From Persephonella sp964519345 (GTDB lineage Bacteria > Aquificota > Aquificia > Aquificales > Hydrogenothermaceae): DNA of 64,000 nt. The notes beneath the pieces are model-generated. The model made no database searches. It was not told the origin of the DNA and worked only from the letters and a program-made list of their open reading frames with translations. The stretch spans positions 47,472 to 111,471 of the forward strand of contig CAZFKX010000009.1 in the NCBI GenBank assembly GCA_964519345.1, written 5' to 3'. Shown here one piece after another: positions 1-8,964 of the stretch; the first letter of the stretch is position 1; every line of letters starts with the position of its first letter. Both the position numbers and the translations under genes were made by a program.

Positions 1-2191
1 AATTGTATGGTCTTGTCATCAGATATAGATCAAAGCTTATTTTTTCACCTTCTGTATCAGGATCTGTTGCTATAAAAACCTCTTCTACTTCAAGATCAAG
101 TTCTCTTATTCCTTCTATAATATCTTTTCTGCTTTTATCTATCGGTTCAAAAACAGGTATGAAATGGCTGTCCTTTCTTACCCCAAAATATCCTTCTTCT
201 TTATTTAGATCAAAAATATGACCTTTGCTTGCAATAACTGTTAAGAATTTGTCTCCTATTGCTATCTCGTATGCATCAACGCCTTTAATCTTTCTTCTAA
301 GGGGTTTTCCAAAAAAGTTTGCTATTGTTCTTGCTTTATTAGGAGACTCAACAATAACAACGGTCGTTTTAAAAGATTTTTTCTCTTCAACAATAATCTT
401 TCCTGAGAGAACATTTCTTACATTTTCTCTGTCCCGATCTATCTCTTTAAATAGTTTTTCAAGATTTACTTGATCAGCCGGTTTGAACTGAATATCTTCA
501 CTGAACCATCTTACCTTTTTTTGAAGGGAGTAGAAAGCTTTATCATCATCAACGAGTGTATAGGCAAGTCCTTTTGTAAGTCCGCCTGCATAAAGCCTTG
601 ATGTTCTTCCAGATGCCTGTATATAACCTGTAACATCAGCTGTTATAAGTATAAAACCTTTATCCGTTTTTTTAAGTGTTATCTCGGGAGATTCTTTAAT
701 CTGATTAAATATATCAGGCTTTTCAACAATCCTTTTTACATATAGCTGGATTTCCCTTAATTTTTCTGCTTTTTCCCTGTCTAACTTTTCTTCAGGTATA
801 AAAGCATAAATCTTGAGAAAGTTTATATACTCATAAAGCTGTTTTACCTCTTCCGTTTCTATCAGCTTTTTTTTAATAAGGAAGGGCGTAAGGGTGAGCA
901 TAAAATAATATAGATGTATAAACTCTTCTTCAAACTTTATATTAAACTGTAGTTTCGGAACGCCAACAAATAGTGCATATCTGATAACATCAGGAAGATC
1001 AAGACCCCTTGCTATTGGGTTTCTATAGCTTGCAAAACCTACTACAACCTGAACTTCGCCAGATCTAAATTTTTCAATATTTTCCATAATATTTTCATAG
1101 GAAACAGCTTTTATACCGTTTTTATTCAGGAATTCAACATAGTTTTCCAGTCTTTCTTTTGTTTCTGATGAAGATAGAAATACAAGTCCACCATTTCCAA
1201 ATTTTCTTATCCTTTCAGCTGAGGTTTTCCAGACGTTTTCAGGTTTTTCATAAATGTCCTCAATATTTCTTAAGGTTAGCGAAGGTCTGCCAACTTCAAA
1301 TCCAAGCAGTTCTCTAAAAAGATTTACTCTTTTTGATCTTGGGTTTGATGTTGCAGAAGATACAATTAATACACCTTTTCTCTTTTGCGAGATTTTATTT
1401 ATTTTCTCCTGCCATTTATTCAGTATTTCAATCTCCTCTTCTTTAGGCTGTCCTTTTTTAAATATTTTCTGTTTAAAGGATATAAATTTCAGAGTATCCT
1501 GTATCTCTTCCTGTGAAAATCCAAGAAGGAGGAGTATCTTGTCTATATTCCTTGCACTTTTTAAAACACTATCAACATCGTCAACAAATATAAGGGAAAA
1601 ATCTCCTTTTGGGATTATATCTACATTTTTGTAAAGAAACATAGTTGTTGTTATTAGTATGTTAAAATCGCCTTTTTTGATTCTTTCTTTAAGCTCTTCC
1701 TGTCTTTTTTTTGTTTTTGCAAATTTTGCGCTGTAAGCCAGTATCCTCTCAGGATTTGTACCGAATGATAACAGCCTGTCATAAGCCTGGTTTACCAGGA
1801 CTTGCGTTGGAAATATAAGGTATGTTTTTTTGTTTTCTCTTTCTAATAAATATTTTGAAAGAACAAGTCCAAAAGTTGTTTTTCCTATACCTGTAGGAGC
1901 AAGAAGTGCGTAAGAAATATTTAAAAAAAACCTTTTTGTCCAGGTTTCTTGAATAGACCACAGATCATTATTTATAACATCTTTGAAAAATAACTTAAAC
2001 TCTTTTACTTTTTTCCACAGTTCACATATAGATAGAAATTTTCCATAACCTAAAATATCGCATATATCTTCCCTCTTGATTTCCTCAGGAAGACAGTTCT
2101 TACATAAAATACCTTTTTCAAGTCTGTCTGCCGTTATCTCACCCCCACAGTTTGGGCATACATCTTTATAAACAATATAAATGGAAGACAA
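1..2191 (-). CDS. rgy: Reverse gyrase, N-terminal about 730 residues (gene runs off the window start)
   Basis: Reverse gyrase introduces positive supercoils into DNA by coupling an SF2 helicase-like module to a type IA topoisomerase; it is the signature enzyme of hyperthermophiles. I read a TTG start at 2191 behind the Shine-Dalgarno TAGGAGGG. The product opens with a zinc finger (C12, C15, C30, C33), then a WTKR segment near 85, Walker A APTGIGKTT near 98-106 and Walker B DDVD near 204-207. A toprim domain starts near residue 610 (VVIVESPNKA), with its acidic motif DPDTEGE near 707. The catalytic-tyrosine part lies outside the window; family members are about 1100-1200 residues. It sits 44 bases behind the epimerase gene on the same strand, so the two may be cotranscribed. 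No interruption was seen in the part present. Confidence 0.93.
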   Translation of the reverse strand, partial: MSSIYIVYKDVCPNCGGEITADRLEKGILCKNCLPEEIKREDICDILGYGKFLSICELWKKVKEFKLFFKDVINNDLWSIQETWTKRFFLNISYALLAPTGIGKTTFGLVLSKYLLERENKKTYLIFPTQVLVNQAYDRLLSFGTNPERILAYSAKFAKTKKRQEELKERIKKGDFNILITTTMFLYKNVDIIPKGDFSLIFVDDVDSVLKSARNIDKILLLLGFSQEEIQDTLKFISFKQKIFKKGQPKEEEIEILNKWQEKINKISQKRKGVLIVSSATSNPRSKRVNLFRELLGFEVGRPSLTLRNIEDIYEKPENVWKTSAERIRKFGNGGLVFLSSSETKERLENYVEFLNKNGIKAVSYENIMENIEKFRSGEVQVVVGFASYRNPIARGLDLPDVIRYALFVGVPKLQFNIKFEEEFIHLYYFMLTLTPFLIKKKLIETEEVKQLYEYINFLKIYAFIPEEKLDREKAEKLREIQLYVKRIVEKPDIFNQIKESPEITLKKTDKGFILITADVTGYIQASGRTSRLYAGGLTKGLAYTLVDDDKAFYSLQKKVRWFSEDIQFKPADQVNLEKLFKEIDRDRENVRNVLSGKIIVEEKKSFKTTVVIVESPNKARTIANFFGKPLRRKIKGVDAYEIAIGDKFLTVIASKGHIFDLNKEEGYFGVRKDSHFIPVFEPIDKSRKDIIEGIRELDLEVEEVFIATDPDTEGEKISFDLYLMTRPYN

Positions 2192-2235
2192 TATGATCCC
2201 TCCTAAGTTTTTACCTAAATATTAAAATAAGCGGA

Positions 2236-3240
2236 TTATATATTCTGTCTGCCCTCATCAAGTCTTATATTCTTTAACCAGTCTCTATTTTTTATGTACC
2301 AATTTACTGTCCTTTTTAATCCTTCATCTATATCTATCTCAGGATGCCATCCAAGTAGTTTGCTTGCTTTCTCAATATCAGCCCATGTCTCTTTCATATC
2401 TGCTTTATGGAAAGGCATGTAATCTATTATGGCTTTTTTTCCAAGCAGTTCTTCTATTCTCTGTATAATGCTCTTTAATGAAATAGGATTTTTGCCTCCT
2501 CCAAGATTTACGATCTCATATCCGAGATTTTTCATTGCGAGGATAGTTCCTTTAGCGATATCATCGACATAAGTAAAATCCCTTGCCTGTGAACCATCTC
2601 CGTAAAGCTTTATAGGCTTTCCTTCATCTATCCATTTTATAAACCTGAATATACTCATGTCAGGTCTTCCCGCAGGACCATAAACTGTAAAGTATCTAAC
2701 AACAGTTATATCTATACCGTAAAGATAATGGTAGGTATATGCCATAACTTCAGCAGCTTTTTTGGATGCAGCATATGGCGATATTGGTGTATTTACAGGG
2801 AGATCTTCTTTAAAAGGCATAGGCTGTCCTGCATAAAGTGAAGATGTTGAGGCAAGAACCATCTTTTTTATGCCTTTTTCTTTCATCATCTCAAGGAGGT
2901 TTAGCGTTCCCTGTGCATTTGTCTGGAGGTAAACATGAGGATTTTCCATTGAGTATCTTACGCCCGCTCTTGCTGCAAGGTTAAGAACTACGTCAAAATC
3001 AAAGTTTTCAAAAAGGATCTTTAAGGCACCGAGATTTTCTATATCAAGCTGGAAGAATCTAAAATTTTCGTATTTTTTAAGGTCGTTCTTTCTCCATTCT
3101 TTAAGGCGTATGTCGTAATAGCTGTTCATATTGTCAATCCCTATAACACTAAAACCACATTCAAGGAGTAATTTTGAAGTCTTCCAACCTATGAATCCTG
3201 CAGCTCCTGTTACGAGAACTGTCTGACCTTTTGCTTGCAT
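2236..3240 (-). CDS. NAD-dependent nucleotide-sugar epimerase (UDP-glucuronate 4-epimerase type)
   Basis: Short-chain dehydrogenase/reductase of the extended epimerase class, likely interconverting UDP-glucuronate and UDP-galacturonate for surface polysaccharide. The Rossmann motif VTGAAGFIG lies near residues 10-18. The catalytic motifs are Ser in STSSLYAG and Tyr/Lys in SPYAASKKA, followed by VRYFTVYGP. I start it at the ATG at 3240, because this puts the Rossmann fold at the N-terminus and has AGGAG seven bases upstream. The frame stays open further upstream, but that part crosses the divergent promoter region. The length of 334 residues fits the CapI/LspL group. The exact sugar is inferred from overall similarity and not proven. 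Divergent from the glycosyltransferase gene 57 bases away. Confidence 0.88.
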   Translation of the reverse strand: MQAKGQTVLVTGAAGFIGWKTSKLLLECGFSVIGIDNMNSYYDIRLKEWRKNDLKKYENFRFFQLDIENLGALKILFENFDFDVVLNLAARAGVRYSMENPHVYLQTNAQGTLNLLEMMKEKGIKKMVLASTSSLYAGQPMPFKEDLPVNTPISPYAASKKAAEVMAYTYHYLYGIDITVVRYFTVYGPAGRPDMSIFRFIKWIDEGKPIKLYGDGSQARDFTYVDDIAKGTILAMKNLGYEIVNLGGGKNPISLKSIIQRIEELLGKKAIIDYMPFHKADMKETWADIEKASKLLGWHPEIDIDEGLKRTVNWYIKNRDWLKNIRLDEGRQNI

Positions 3241-3297
3241 CTGACTGCTCCTGATATAATTTGAAACAAACAAATTATAGCATTCAGGAGATACTAT

Positions 3298-4407
3298 TTG
3301 AAAAAAGAAATAAAGATTCTTGAGATTATAGACAGTCACGGCTGGTGTGGGACAAAGGAGCAGACATATCTGATAACAAGAGAACTTTCTAAATATTTTA
3401 ATGTAGATCTTGCCCTTGCTTACGATCATACTGAGATGATAGAAAAACTTAAAGGTAAGGTTCCGCTAAAATTTTATGAGATAGACAACGGTAGTATAAG
3501 AAGATTTAATGTAAAAAACTATAAGAGACTTTATAGAATAATAACGGAAGGAGATTATAACGTAATTGTTGCAAACTCATCATGGTCATTTAACTATCTA
3601 AGGATAATTTATCCTTTTTTAAATAAAAAACCAAAAATCATAGCCATGAGAAGATCAGGTTATATCCCCTCTTTCTTTTCAAAACACTTAAAATATTCTA
3701 TTGCTGACAGGATTGTTGTTGTTTCAAAAGATGTCGCAGATCTTCTTAAGGAAAAAAATTTTTTCCCTGAAAAGCTTGTAACAATAGAGAGCGGTATAGA
3801 TCTTTCAAGATTCAAACCATCAAATGATTTTAGAAATGAAATAAGAAAAGAACTTGGAATATCTGATAAAGAAAAGGTTTTTATTAATGTTGCCAACTGG
3901 CAACCTTGGAGGAAAGGGCAGGATTTACTGTTAAAAGCTTTCAAAGAATTAGGATGTGAAAACTGCAGACTTATACTTGTTGGCAATGATACTGATAGTA
4001 TAGAAGCAAAAAATATGATTAAACAGTTTGGACTTGAAGATAAAGTTATACCACTTGGTTTTAGATATGATATTGATAAACTTCTTCAGGGTGCAGACTT
4101 TTTTGTTCTATCCTCAAATTCAGAAGGAATTGCAGGTGCTTTACTGCAAGGTATGGCATCTGGAAAGGTTGTTCTTTCAACCCTCGCTGGAGGAATAGGA
4201 GAGTATCTTAAGGATGGTTACAATGGTTTTTCTGTTAAAGTAGGCGACTCTAAAGGTATGACTAAGAAGATGAGATATATGATTTCTCTTAATGAAGAAG
4301 ATTACAGCCGTTTATCTAAAAATGCTGTAGAAACTGCAAAAAGATACTCAATAGAAGAGACAGCAAAGAAATGGGTTAAACTGATAAATGAACTTTTAAA
4401 CAGTTGA
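3298..4407 (+). CDS. Glycosyltransferase, GT-B fold, family 4 type
   Basis: Transfers a sugar from a nucleotide donor to a growing polysaccharide or lipid at the cytoplasmic face of the inner membrane. The C-terminal half has the GT4 pattern: NVANWQPWRKGQDLLLKAF near residues 200-218, then the donor-site segment SEGIAGALLQGMASG. In that segment the first Glu of the usual E-x7-E motif is present and the second is replaced by Gln. The start is TTG at 3298 with AGGAG about nine bases upstream. The neighbouring sugar epimerase on the other strand suggests a surface glycan role. Acceptor and donor cannot be told from sequence. Confidence 0.85.
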   Translation: MKKEIKILEIIDSHGWCGTKEQTYLITRELSKYFNVDLALAYDHTEMIEKLKGKVPLKFYEIDNGSIRRFNVKNYKRLYRIITEGDYNVIVANSSWSFNYLRIIYPFLNKKPKIIAMRRSGYIPSFFSKHLKYSIADRIVVVSKDVADLLKEKNFFPEKLVTIESGIDLSRFKPSNDFRNEIRKELGISDKEKVFINVANWQPWRKGQDLLLKAFKELGCENCRLILVGNDTDSIEAKNMIKQFGLEDKVIPLGFRYDIDKLLQGADFFVLSSNSEGIAGALLQGMASGKVVLSTLAGGIGEYLKDGYNGFSVKVGDSKGMTKKMRYMISLNEEDYSRLSKNAVETAKRYSIEETAKKWVKLINELLNS

Positions 4408-4452
4408 TACTTTTCTGGTATATTTGTTAAAACTCAAAAAGAGGTTGGCAGA

Positions 4453-5415
4453 TTGGATGTAAAAGCTGTTCCACTTGAAAATCCTCTTTCTTATAAGCTT
4501 TTTGGAATAGAATTTAAAAATCCTGTATGGACAGCATCAGGCTGTTTTTCTTACGGACTTGAGGTTGCTCAAAATCTTTATGATATATCAAAACTTGGAG
4601 CTGTTGTTGTAAAGGGTCTTTCTTATAAACCAAGAGAGGGAAACCCTCCCCAGAGAATTGTTGAAACTCCGTGTGGTATGCTTAACTCTATAGGACTCCA
4701 GAATCCTGGAGTTAAATACTTTATAAAAAACATACTTCCAGAGCTAAAAAGGTATGATACAGTTATTGTAGTTAATATTTTTGGTGAAGATCAGGATGAG
4801 TATTTAAAGGTTGGAGAAACTTTAAATAGTGTTGATGAAGTTAAAATACTTGAACTCAATGTATCATGTCCAAATGTAAAAAAAGGAGGGATAGCTTTTG
4901 GTTCAGATCCTGAAACACTTTTTAATCTTGTTTACAGGCTAAGGCAGGTAACTGATAAACCTCTACTCGTAAAATTAAGCCCTAATGTTACAAATATTTT
5001 GGATACAGCAACCGCTTCCGTCGAGGCAGGTGCTGATGGACTTGTTCTTATTAATACACTTCTGGGAATGGCTATAGACGTGGAGAAAGAAGAACCTATT
5101 ATTGGTATGAAGACAGGAGGTCTGTCAGGACCGGCTATTCTTCCGGTTGCTGTTAGGATGGTATATCAGGTCTATGAAAAATACGGTTCTTCAATTCCTA
5201 TTATTGGTGTTGGAGGAATAACAACATCTGAAGATGCTCTACAGCACATACTTGCAGGTGCTGTTGCCGTTCAGATAGGAACTGCAAACTTTTACGATCC
5301 TTATTCTCCTTTAAAGGTAATTGACGGATTAAAAAAACATATTAAGAGCAAGGGATACGATCATTTTTTACATATGGTTGGCAAGGCACACAAAATAAAA
5401 TTTAAGGAGGTATGA
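4453..5415 (+). CDS. pyrD: Dihydroorotate dehydrogenase, class 1B catalytic subunit
   Basis: FMN enzyme of pyrimidine synthesis that oxidises dihydroorotate to orotate in the cytoplasm. Visible marks are NPVWTASGCFSYG near the N-terminus, the substrate loop LNSIGLQNPG, the active-site Cys in LNVSCPNVKKGG (class 1 enzymes use Cys as the base), and the phosphate-binding IIGVGGITTSEDA with VQIGTA near the C-terminus. TTG start with GAGG upstream; 320 residues, typical length. The iron-sulfur/FAD partner PyrK expected for class 1B is not adjacent. The stop codon directly abuts the next ATG, so the gene is cotranscribed with the M3 peptidase. pyrF is elsewhere in the window at 21.3 kb. Confidence 0.93.
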   Translation: MDVKAVPLENPLSYKLFGIEFKNPVWTASGCFSYGLEVAQNLYDISKLGAVVVKGLSYKPREGNPPQRIVETPCGMLNSIGLQNPGVKYFIKNILPELKRYDTVIVVNIFGEDQDEYLKVGETLNSVDEVKILELNVSCPNVKKGGIAFGSDPETLFNLVYRLRQVTDKPLLVKLSPNVTNILDTATASVEAGADGLVLINTLLGMAIDVEKEEPIIGMKTGGLSGPAILPVAVRMVYQVYEKYGSSIPIIGVGGITTSEDALQHILAGAVAVQIGTANFYDPYSPLKVIDGLKKHIKSKGYDHFLHMVGKAHKIKFKEV

Positions 5416-7407
5416 ATGACGCTATTTCCAGAGTTTACACTGTCGGATGAAAATATAGATAAACAGGGAAAAGCTGTTTTAGAGCAGATAGAGGAAAATA
5501 AAAAAAAGATAGAGGAACTTCTCAAAATAAGCGAAAAAACCTACAGGAATTTTGTTAAACCTTACCAGATACTTCAGGAAAGGTTGGGATGGCTTTTCAG
5601 TCCTATTTCTCATCTAAATTACGTTAAAAACTCAGAAAAGACGCAGAAAGTTTACAGCTCGGTTCTTCCTGTTCTTACAGAGTATTATACATCTATATCT
5701 CAGGATGAGAGAATTTACAGGGCTTTTAAGGAGATATATGAAAAAGAGAAAGATATTTTAAATCAGGAACAGAAAAAAGTTATGCAGGATCTTATAAGGG
5801 ATTTTGAGCTATCAGGCGTTGGACTTCCTGAAAATAAAAGGAATAATGTAAAGGAAATAAATATAAAACTTTCTCATTTACAGAACAGTTACGCCCAGAA
5901 CATACTCAATGCCACTGATAGCTATGAGATGATAATTGAAAATCCTGAAGATATAAAGGAACTTCCGGATATAGAAAAGGAAAATGCTAAATTGGAAAGG
6001 AATGGAAAAGAGATTTACAGGTTTACGCTTCATCAGCCGAGTTATATAGCTTTTATGACATATAGTTCTAACAGAGAAAAAAGGGAACAGCTTTACAGGG
6101 CTTATGTTACAAGAGCACCAGAAAATGAAAAAATCCTTGAAGAGATACTCGGTCTTAGATATGAAAAAGCTAAGCTTTTAGGTTTTAACAATTATGCCGA
6201 ACTTTCAATTGCTACAAAGATGGCAGGTTCACCACAGCAAGTAATAGATTTTCTTAGAGAGCTTGCAAAGAGATCAAAACCACAGGCAGAAAAAGAGTAT
6301 GAAGAACTTAATAATTTTGCAAAAAGACTCGGCCTTAAAGATAATGTACAGGCTTATGATATTGCCTACTACAGTGAAAAACTTAAGAAAGAGAAATTTA
6401 ATGTAGATGATGAGGAGTACAAACCCTATTTTGAGAAAAATAATGTTGTTGAAGGACTTTTCAACTTCCTTAATAAATTTTTAAAACTGGAGTTTGAAAA
6501 GATAGAAGTTCCTGTCTGGGATGATACAGTTGATGTTTACCATATATACAGAAAAGGATCTTTAATAGGAAGAATATATCTTGATCTTGAGGCAAGGGAA
6601 GGAAAAAAAGATGGAGCATGGATGGACGAATGGGTAACTTATCATGAGAATGAAAAAGGGGAGATAATACCACCTGTTGCTTTTATAGTTGCCAATTTTT
6701 CTCCTTCCTCGAAGAAAAATCCATCGCTCCTGAGACCTTACGACGTGGAAACACTCTTTCATGAAATGGGACATGCTCTTCATCATCTTTTAAGTAAGGT
6801 AAAGGAACCTTTTGTTAGTGGGATATCAGGTGTTGAATGGGATGCTGTAGAATTTCCATCGCAATTTTTAGAAAAATTTGCCTATGAAAAAGAAGTATTG
6901 AAGCTTTTTGCAAAACATTACAAAACTGGTGATCCTATGCCTGAAGAGATGATAGACAGGCTTAAAAATGCAAAAAATTTTCAGTCTGCACTTGGTATGA
7001 TAAGACAGCTTGAGTTTGCACTTTTTGATATGCTAATACATCTGGATAAATATACGGCTGAAGATGTTCAGAATATACTTAATAAAGTAAGGGATGAAAT
7101 TTCTGTCATTAAACCTCCGTCCTATAATAAATTCCAGTGGTCTTTCAGCCATATATTTGCTGGAGGGTATGCCGCTGGTTATTATAGTTATAAATGGGCT
7201 GAAGTTCTTTCTGCAGATGCTTACTTTATGTTCGTGGATAACGGTATATACAATGATGAACTTTCTGAAAGCTTTTACTCTGAAATACTATCAAAGGGAG
7301 GGAGCAGACCTGCTGATCAGCTCTTTAAAAATTTTGCAGGTAGGGAGCCTGATATAGATGCTCTGTTGAGGTTAAGCGGAATAAAAAATGAACAGGAGGT
7401 TTTTTAA
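5416..7407 (+). CDS. M3-family metallopeptidase (oligopeptidase A-like)
   Basis: Cytoplasmic zinc oligopeptidase that trims short peptides, for example those released by ATP-dependent proteases or cleaved signal peptides. The zinc motif HEMGHALHHL starts at H449. The third ligand region follows in EWDAVEFPSQFLE, and the substrate-binding segment GGYAAGYYSYKW near residue 580 is typical of M3 peptidases. The 663 residues match the family. It starts at ATG 5416, immediately after the pyrD stop, with AAGGAGG upstream. Nothing suggests damage. Confidence 0.92.
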   Translation: MTLFPEFTLSDENIDKQGKAVLEQIEENKKKIEELLKISEKTYRNFVKPYQILQERLGWLFSPISHLNYVKNSEKTQKVYSSVLPVLTEYYTSISQDERIYRAFKEIYEKEKDILNQEQKKVMQDLIRDFELSGVGLPENKRNNVKEINIKLSHLQNSYAQNILNATDSYEMIIENPEDIKELPDIEKENAKLERNGKEIYRFTLHQPSYIAFMTYSSNREKREQLYRAYVTRAPENEKILEEILGLRYEKAKLLGFNNYAELSIATKMAGSPQQVIDFLRELAKRSKPQAEKEYEELNNFAKRLGLKDNVQAYDIAYYSEKLKKEKFNVDDEEYKPYFEKNNVVEGLFNFLNKFLKLEFEKIEVPVWDDTVDVYHIYRKGSLIGRIYLDLEAREGKKDGAWMDEWVTYHENEKGEIIPPVAFIVANFSPSSKKNPSLLRPYDVETLFHEMGHALHHLLSKVKEPFVSGISGVEWDAVEFPSQFLEKFAYEKEVLKLFAKHYKTGDPMPEEMIDRLKNAKNFQSALGMIRQLEFALFDMLIHLDKYTAEDVQNILNKVRDEISVIKPPSYNKFQWSFSHIFAGGYAAGYYSYKWAEVLSADAYFMFVDNGIYNDELSESFYSEILSKGGSRPADQLFKNFAGREPDIDALLRLSGIKNEQEVF

Positions 7408-7737
7408 ATGATAGTGATAATGACAAAGTTTTTTGTAAATCCTAAATATAGAGAGGATTTTAAGAAAAGAGCTATTGAAGGGTTTGGAGAAAAAAGTATT
7501 AAAGGACAGAAAGGTTTTATAAAGATGAACGTTCTTGAACCTAAAAATTTTGAAGGCATGCCTCCTAATGATGTTTTTATTATTGAAACATACTGGGAAA
7601 GTGAAGAAGATTTTATAAGATTTACAGAGAGTGAGGCATTCAGAAAAGCACACGAAGAACCTCCACCTAAGGAATGGTTTACAACATTTCCTGTTGTTGA
7701 GGTCTATGAGGTTATAAAGGAAGTTAAAGAAGAGTAG
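7408..7737 (+). CDS. ABM-domain protein (antibiotic-biosynthesis/heme-degrading monooxygenase fold)
   Basis: Small ferredoxin-like alpha/beta protein of 109 residues. The pattern of an opening beta strand (MIVIMTKFFVNP), a helix rich in charged residues, GQKGFIKMNVLEP, then FIIETYWESEEDFIRFTESEAF is that of ABM/IsdG-like proteins. Family members include heme-degrading and quinone-oxidising monooxygenases and many of unknown role. Here I see no basis for naming a substrate. The start follows the M3 peptidase stop at once, with AGGAGG in that gene's last codons, so it is translationally coupled to that operon. Confidence 0.75.
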   Translation: MIVIMTKFFVNPKYREDFKKRAIEGFGEKSIKGQKGFIKMNVLEPKNFEGMPPNDVFIIETYWESEEDFIRFTESEAFRKAHEEPPPKEWFTTFPVVEVYEVIKEVKEE

Positions 7738-7791
7738 ATTCGTTAAAAACAGGACATTAAATTTAATAAATAAAAAACATTGGTGTCCGGT

Positions 7792-8964
7792 ATGAATTTC
7801 ATTGAAGCGACCTATATTCTTAGGTCAAAAAAAGATAAAGGTGAGAATTATTTAGATATCTGTATAAAAAAGATATCAATTTTTAATAGTAAAATTGCAG
7901 TTGACAGAAAGTATATTCCTGAGATCACAGAGAGGGATATATTTTTTGATGAAAATAGGAAGATATACGAATATATTTTCAAAATAAGATATCCTATAGT
8001 TCTCTTTGAACATAATATATCCTCTATTTTAAGTGTTCTCCAGAAGGTTGTTTACTGTGGGTATGAGGATGAAATAGTTCTTGTAAATATAGATCTTCCT
8101 TCCTGTTATATAGATCATTTTTCTGGACCTGGATATGGAATAGAAGGAATAAAAAGAATTCTCAACATTGAGCATAAACCTGTTCTTGCAGGTTATATAT
8201 CTCCGTTTGTTGGTATTGGCTCTGATAGATACGTTGATATTTTTAATGAACTGGCTTTAAACGGGTTAGATATCCTATTAGAAGATACATCGTTTATTGA
8301 TGATAGACTTGTTCCCTTTCACAAAAGGGTTGAGATATGTTTAAGGAGATGTGAGGATATTGAAAGAGAGACAGGAAGGAAAATAGTTTATATTCCTGTT
8401 TTAACAGGAAGTGTTGGAGAGGTATTTGAAAAAGCGAGATTTGCTGAGAGTATAGGTGTACATGGATTTCATATAGATATAGATCCTTACGGCTTAGAGT
8501 TGGTAAGATCACTTTCAGAAGCAACCGAAGGGTTAATTGCCGTTTCAGGCGGTATTTTTAATAGTAAACAGATTGAAGGGGCTGTTCTCGGAAGGCTTTT
8601 AAGGCTTGCAGGTGTAGATATACTCAGCATATCTTCTCCATTTAATGAGAACAGATATATGCTGAGCAGGGTTTATGAAATTGTTAAGGTTCTGACTGAT
8701 AGATGGGAAAGTATCTTACCTGTTTTTCCTATGCTCTCAGGCTTTGTAAAACCATTTGATATTCCTGATATTCATAAGGAATTTGGAAATCAGGTGGTAA
8801 TAAATATACAGGACAGTTATTATAATCATCCTGAAGGTATATCAGCAGGTGTAACAGCTATAAAAAAAGCTTTAGACTGCATTGTTAAAGGTATCTCTCT
8901 TGAAGAATGTAGAAAACACAGTAAAGAGCTGGATATGGCATTTTCAAAGTGGGGAAAATATTGA
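7792..8964 (+). CDS. Rubisco-like protein (form IV) with degenerate active site
   Basis: The fold is recognisable throughout. FIEATY at the N-terminus matches the usual rubisco beginning. SGPGYGIEGIKRIL (111-124) matches the GPxFGIEGxR segment. LVPFHKRVE (173-181), LGRLLRLAGVDIL (266-278) and NHPEGISAGVTAI (345-357) align with the large-subunit barrel. Known rubisco-like proteins of the MtnW type enolise diketo-methylthiopentyl phosphate in methionine salvage. In this protein the position of the carbamylated Lys201 is Leu163 and Glu204 is Thr166, while Asp203 is kept as Asp165. Lys175 and Lys177 are Ser137 and Phe139. Classical metal-dependent enolisation is therefore doubtful. I chose ATG 7792; an in-frame TTG at 7780 is possible. 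The stop overlaps the following phosphatase start. Confidence 0.85.
   Translation: MNFIEATYILRSKKDKGENYLDICIKKISIFNSKIAVDRKYIPEITERDIFFDENRKIYEYIFKIRYPIVLFEHNISSILSVLQKVVYCGYEDEIVLVNIDLPSCYIDHFSGPGYGIEGIKRILNIEHKPVLAGYISPFVGIGSDRYVDIFNELALNGLDILLEDTSFIDDRLVPFHKRVEICLRRCEDIERETGRKIVYIPVLTGSVGEVFEKARFAESIGVHGFHIDIDPYGLELVRSLSEATEGLIAVSGGIFNSKQIEGAVLGRLLRLAGVDILSISSPFNENRYMLSRVYEIVKVLTDRWESILPVFPMLSGFVKPFDIPDIHKEFGNQVVINIQDSYYNHPEGISAGVTAIKKALDCIVKGISLEECRKHSKELDMAFSKWGKY

Noticed and set aside
3..1634. Several open frames on the + strand
   Set aside because: They are antisense to the continuous reverse gyrase coding frame, which has the zinc finger, Walker and toprim motifs in order.
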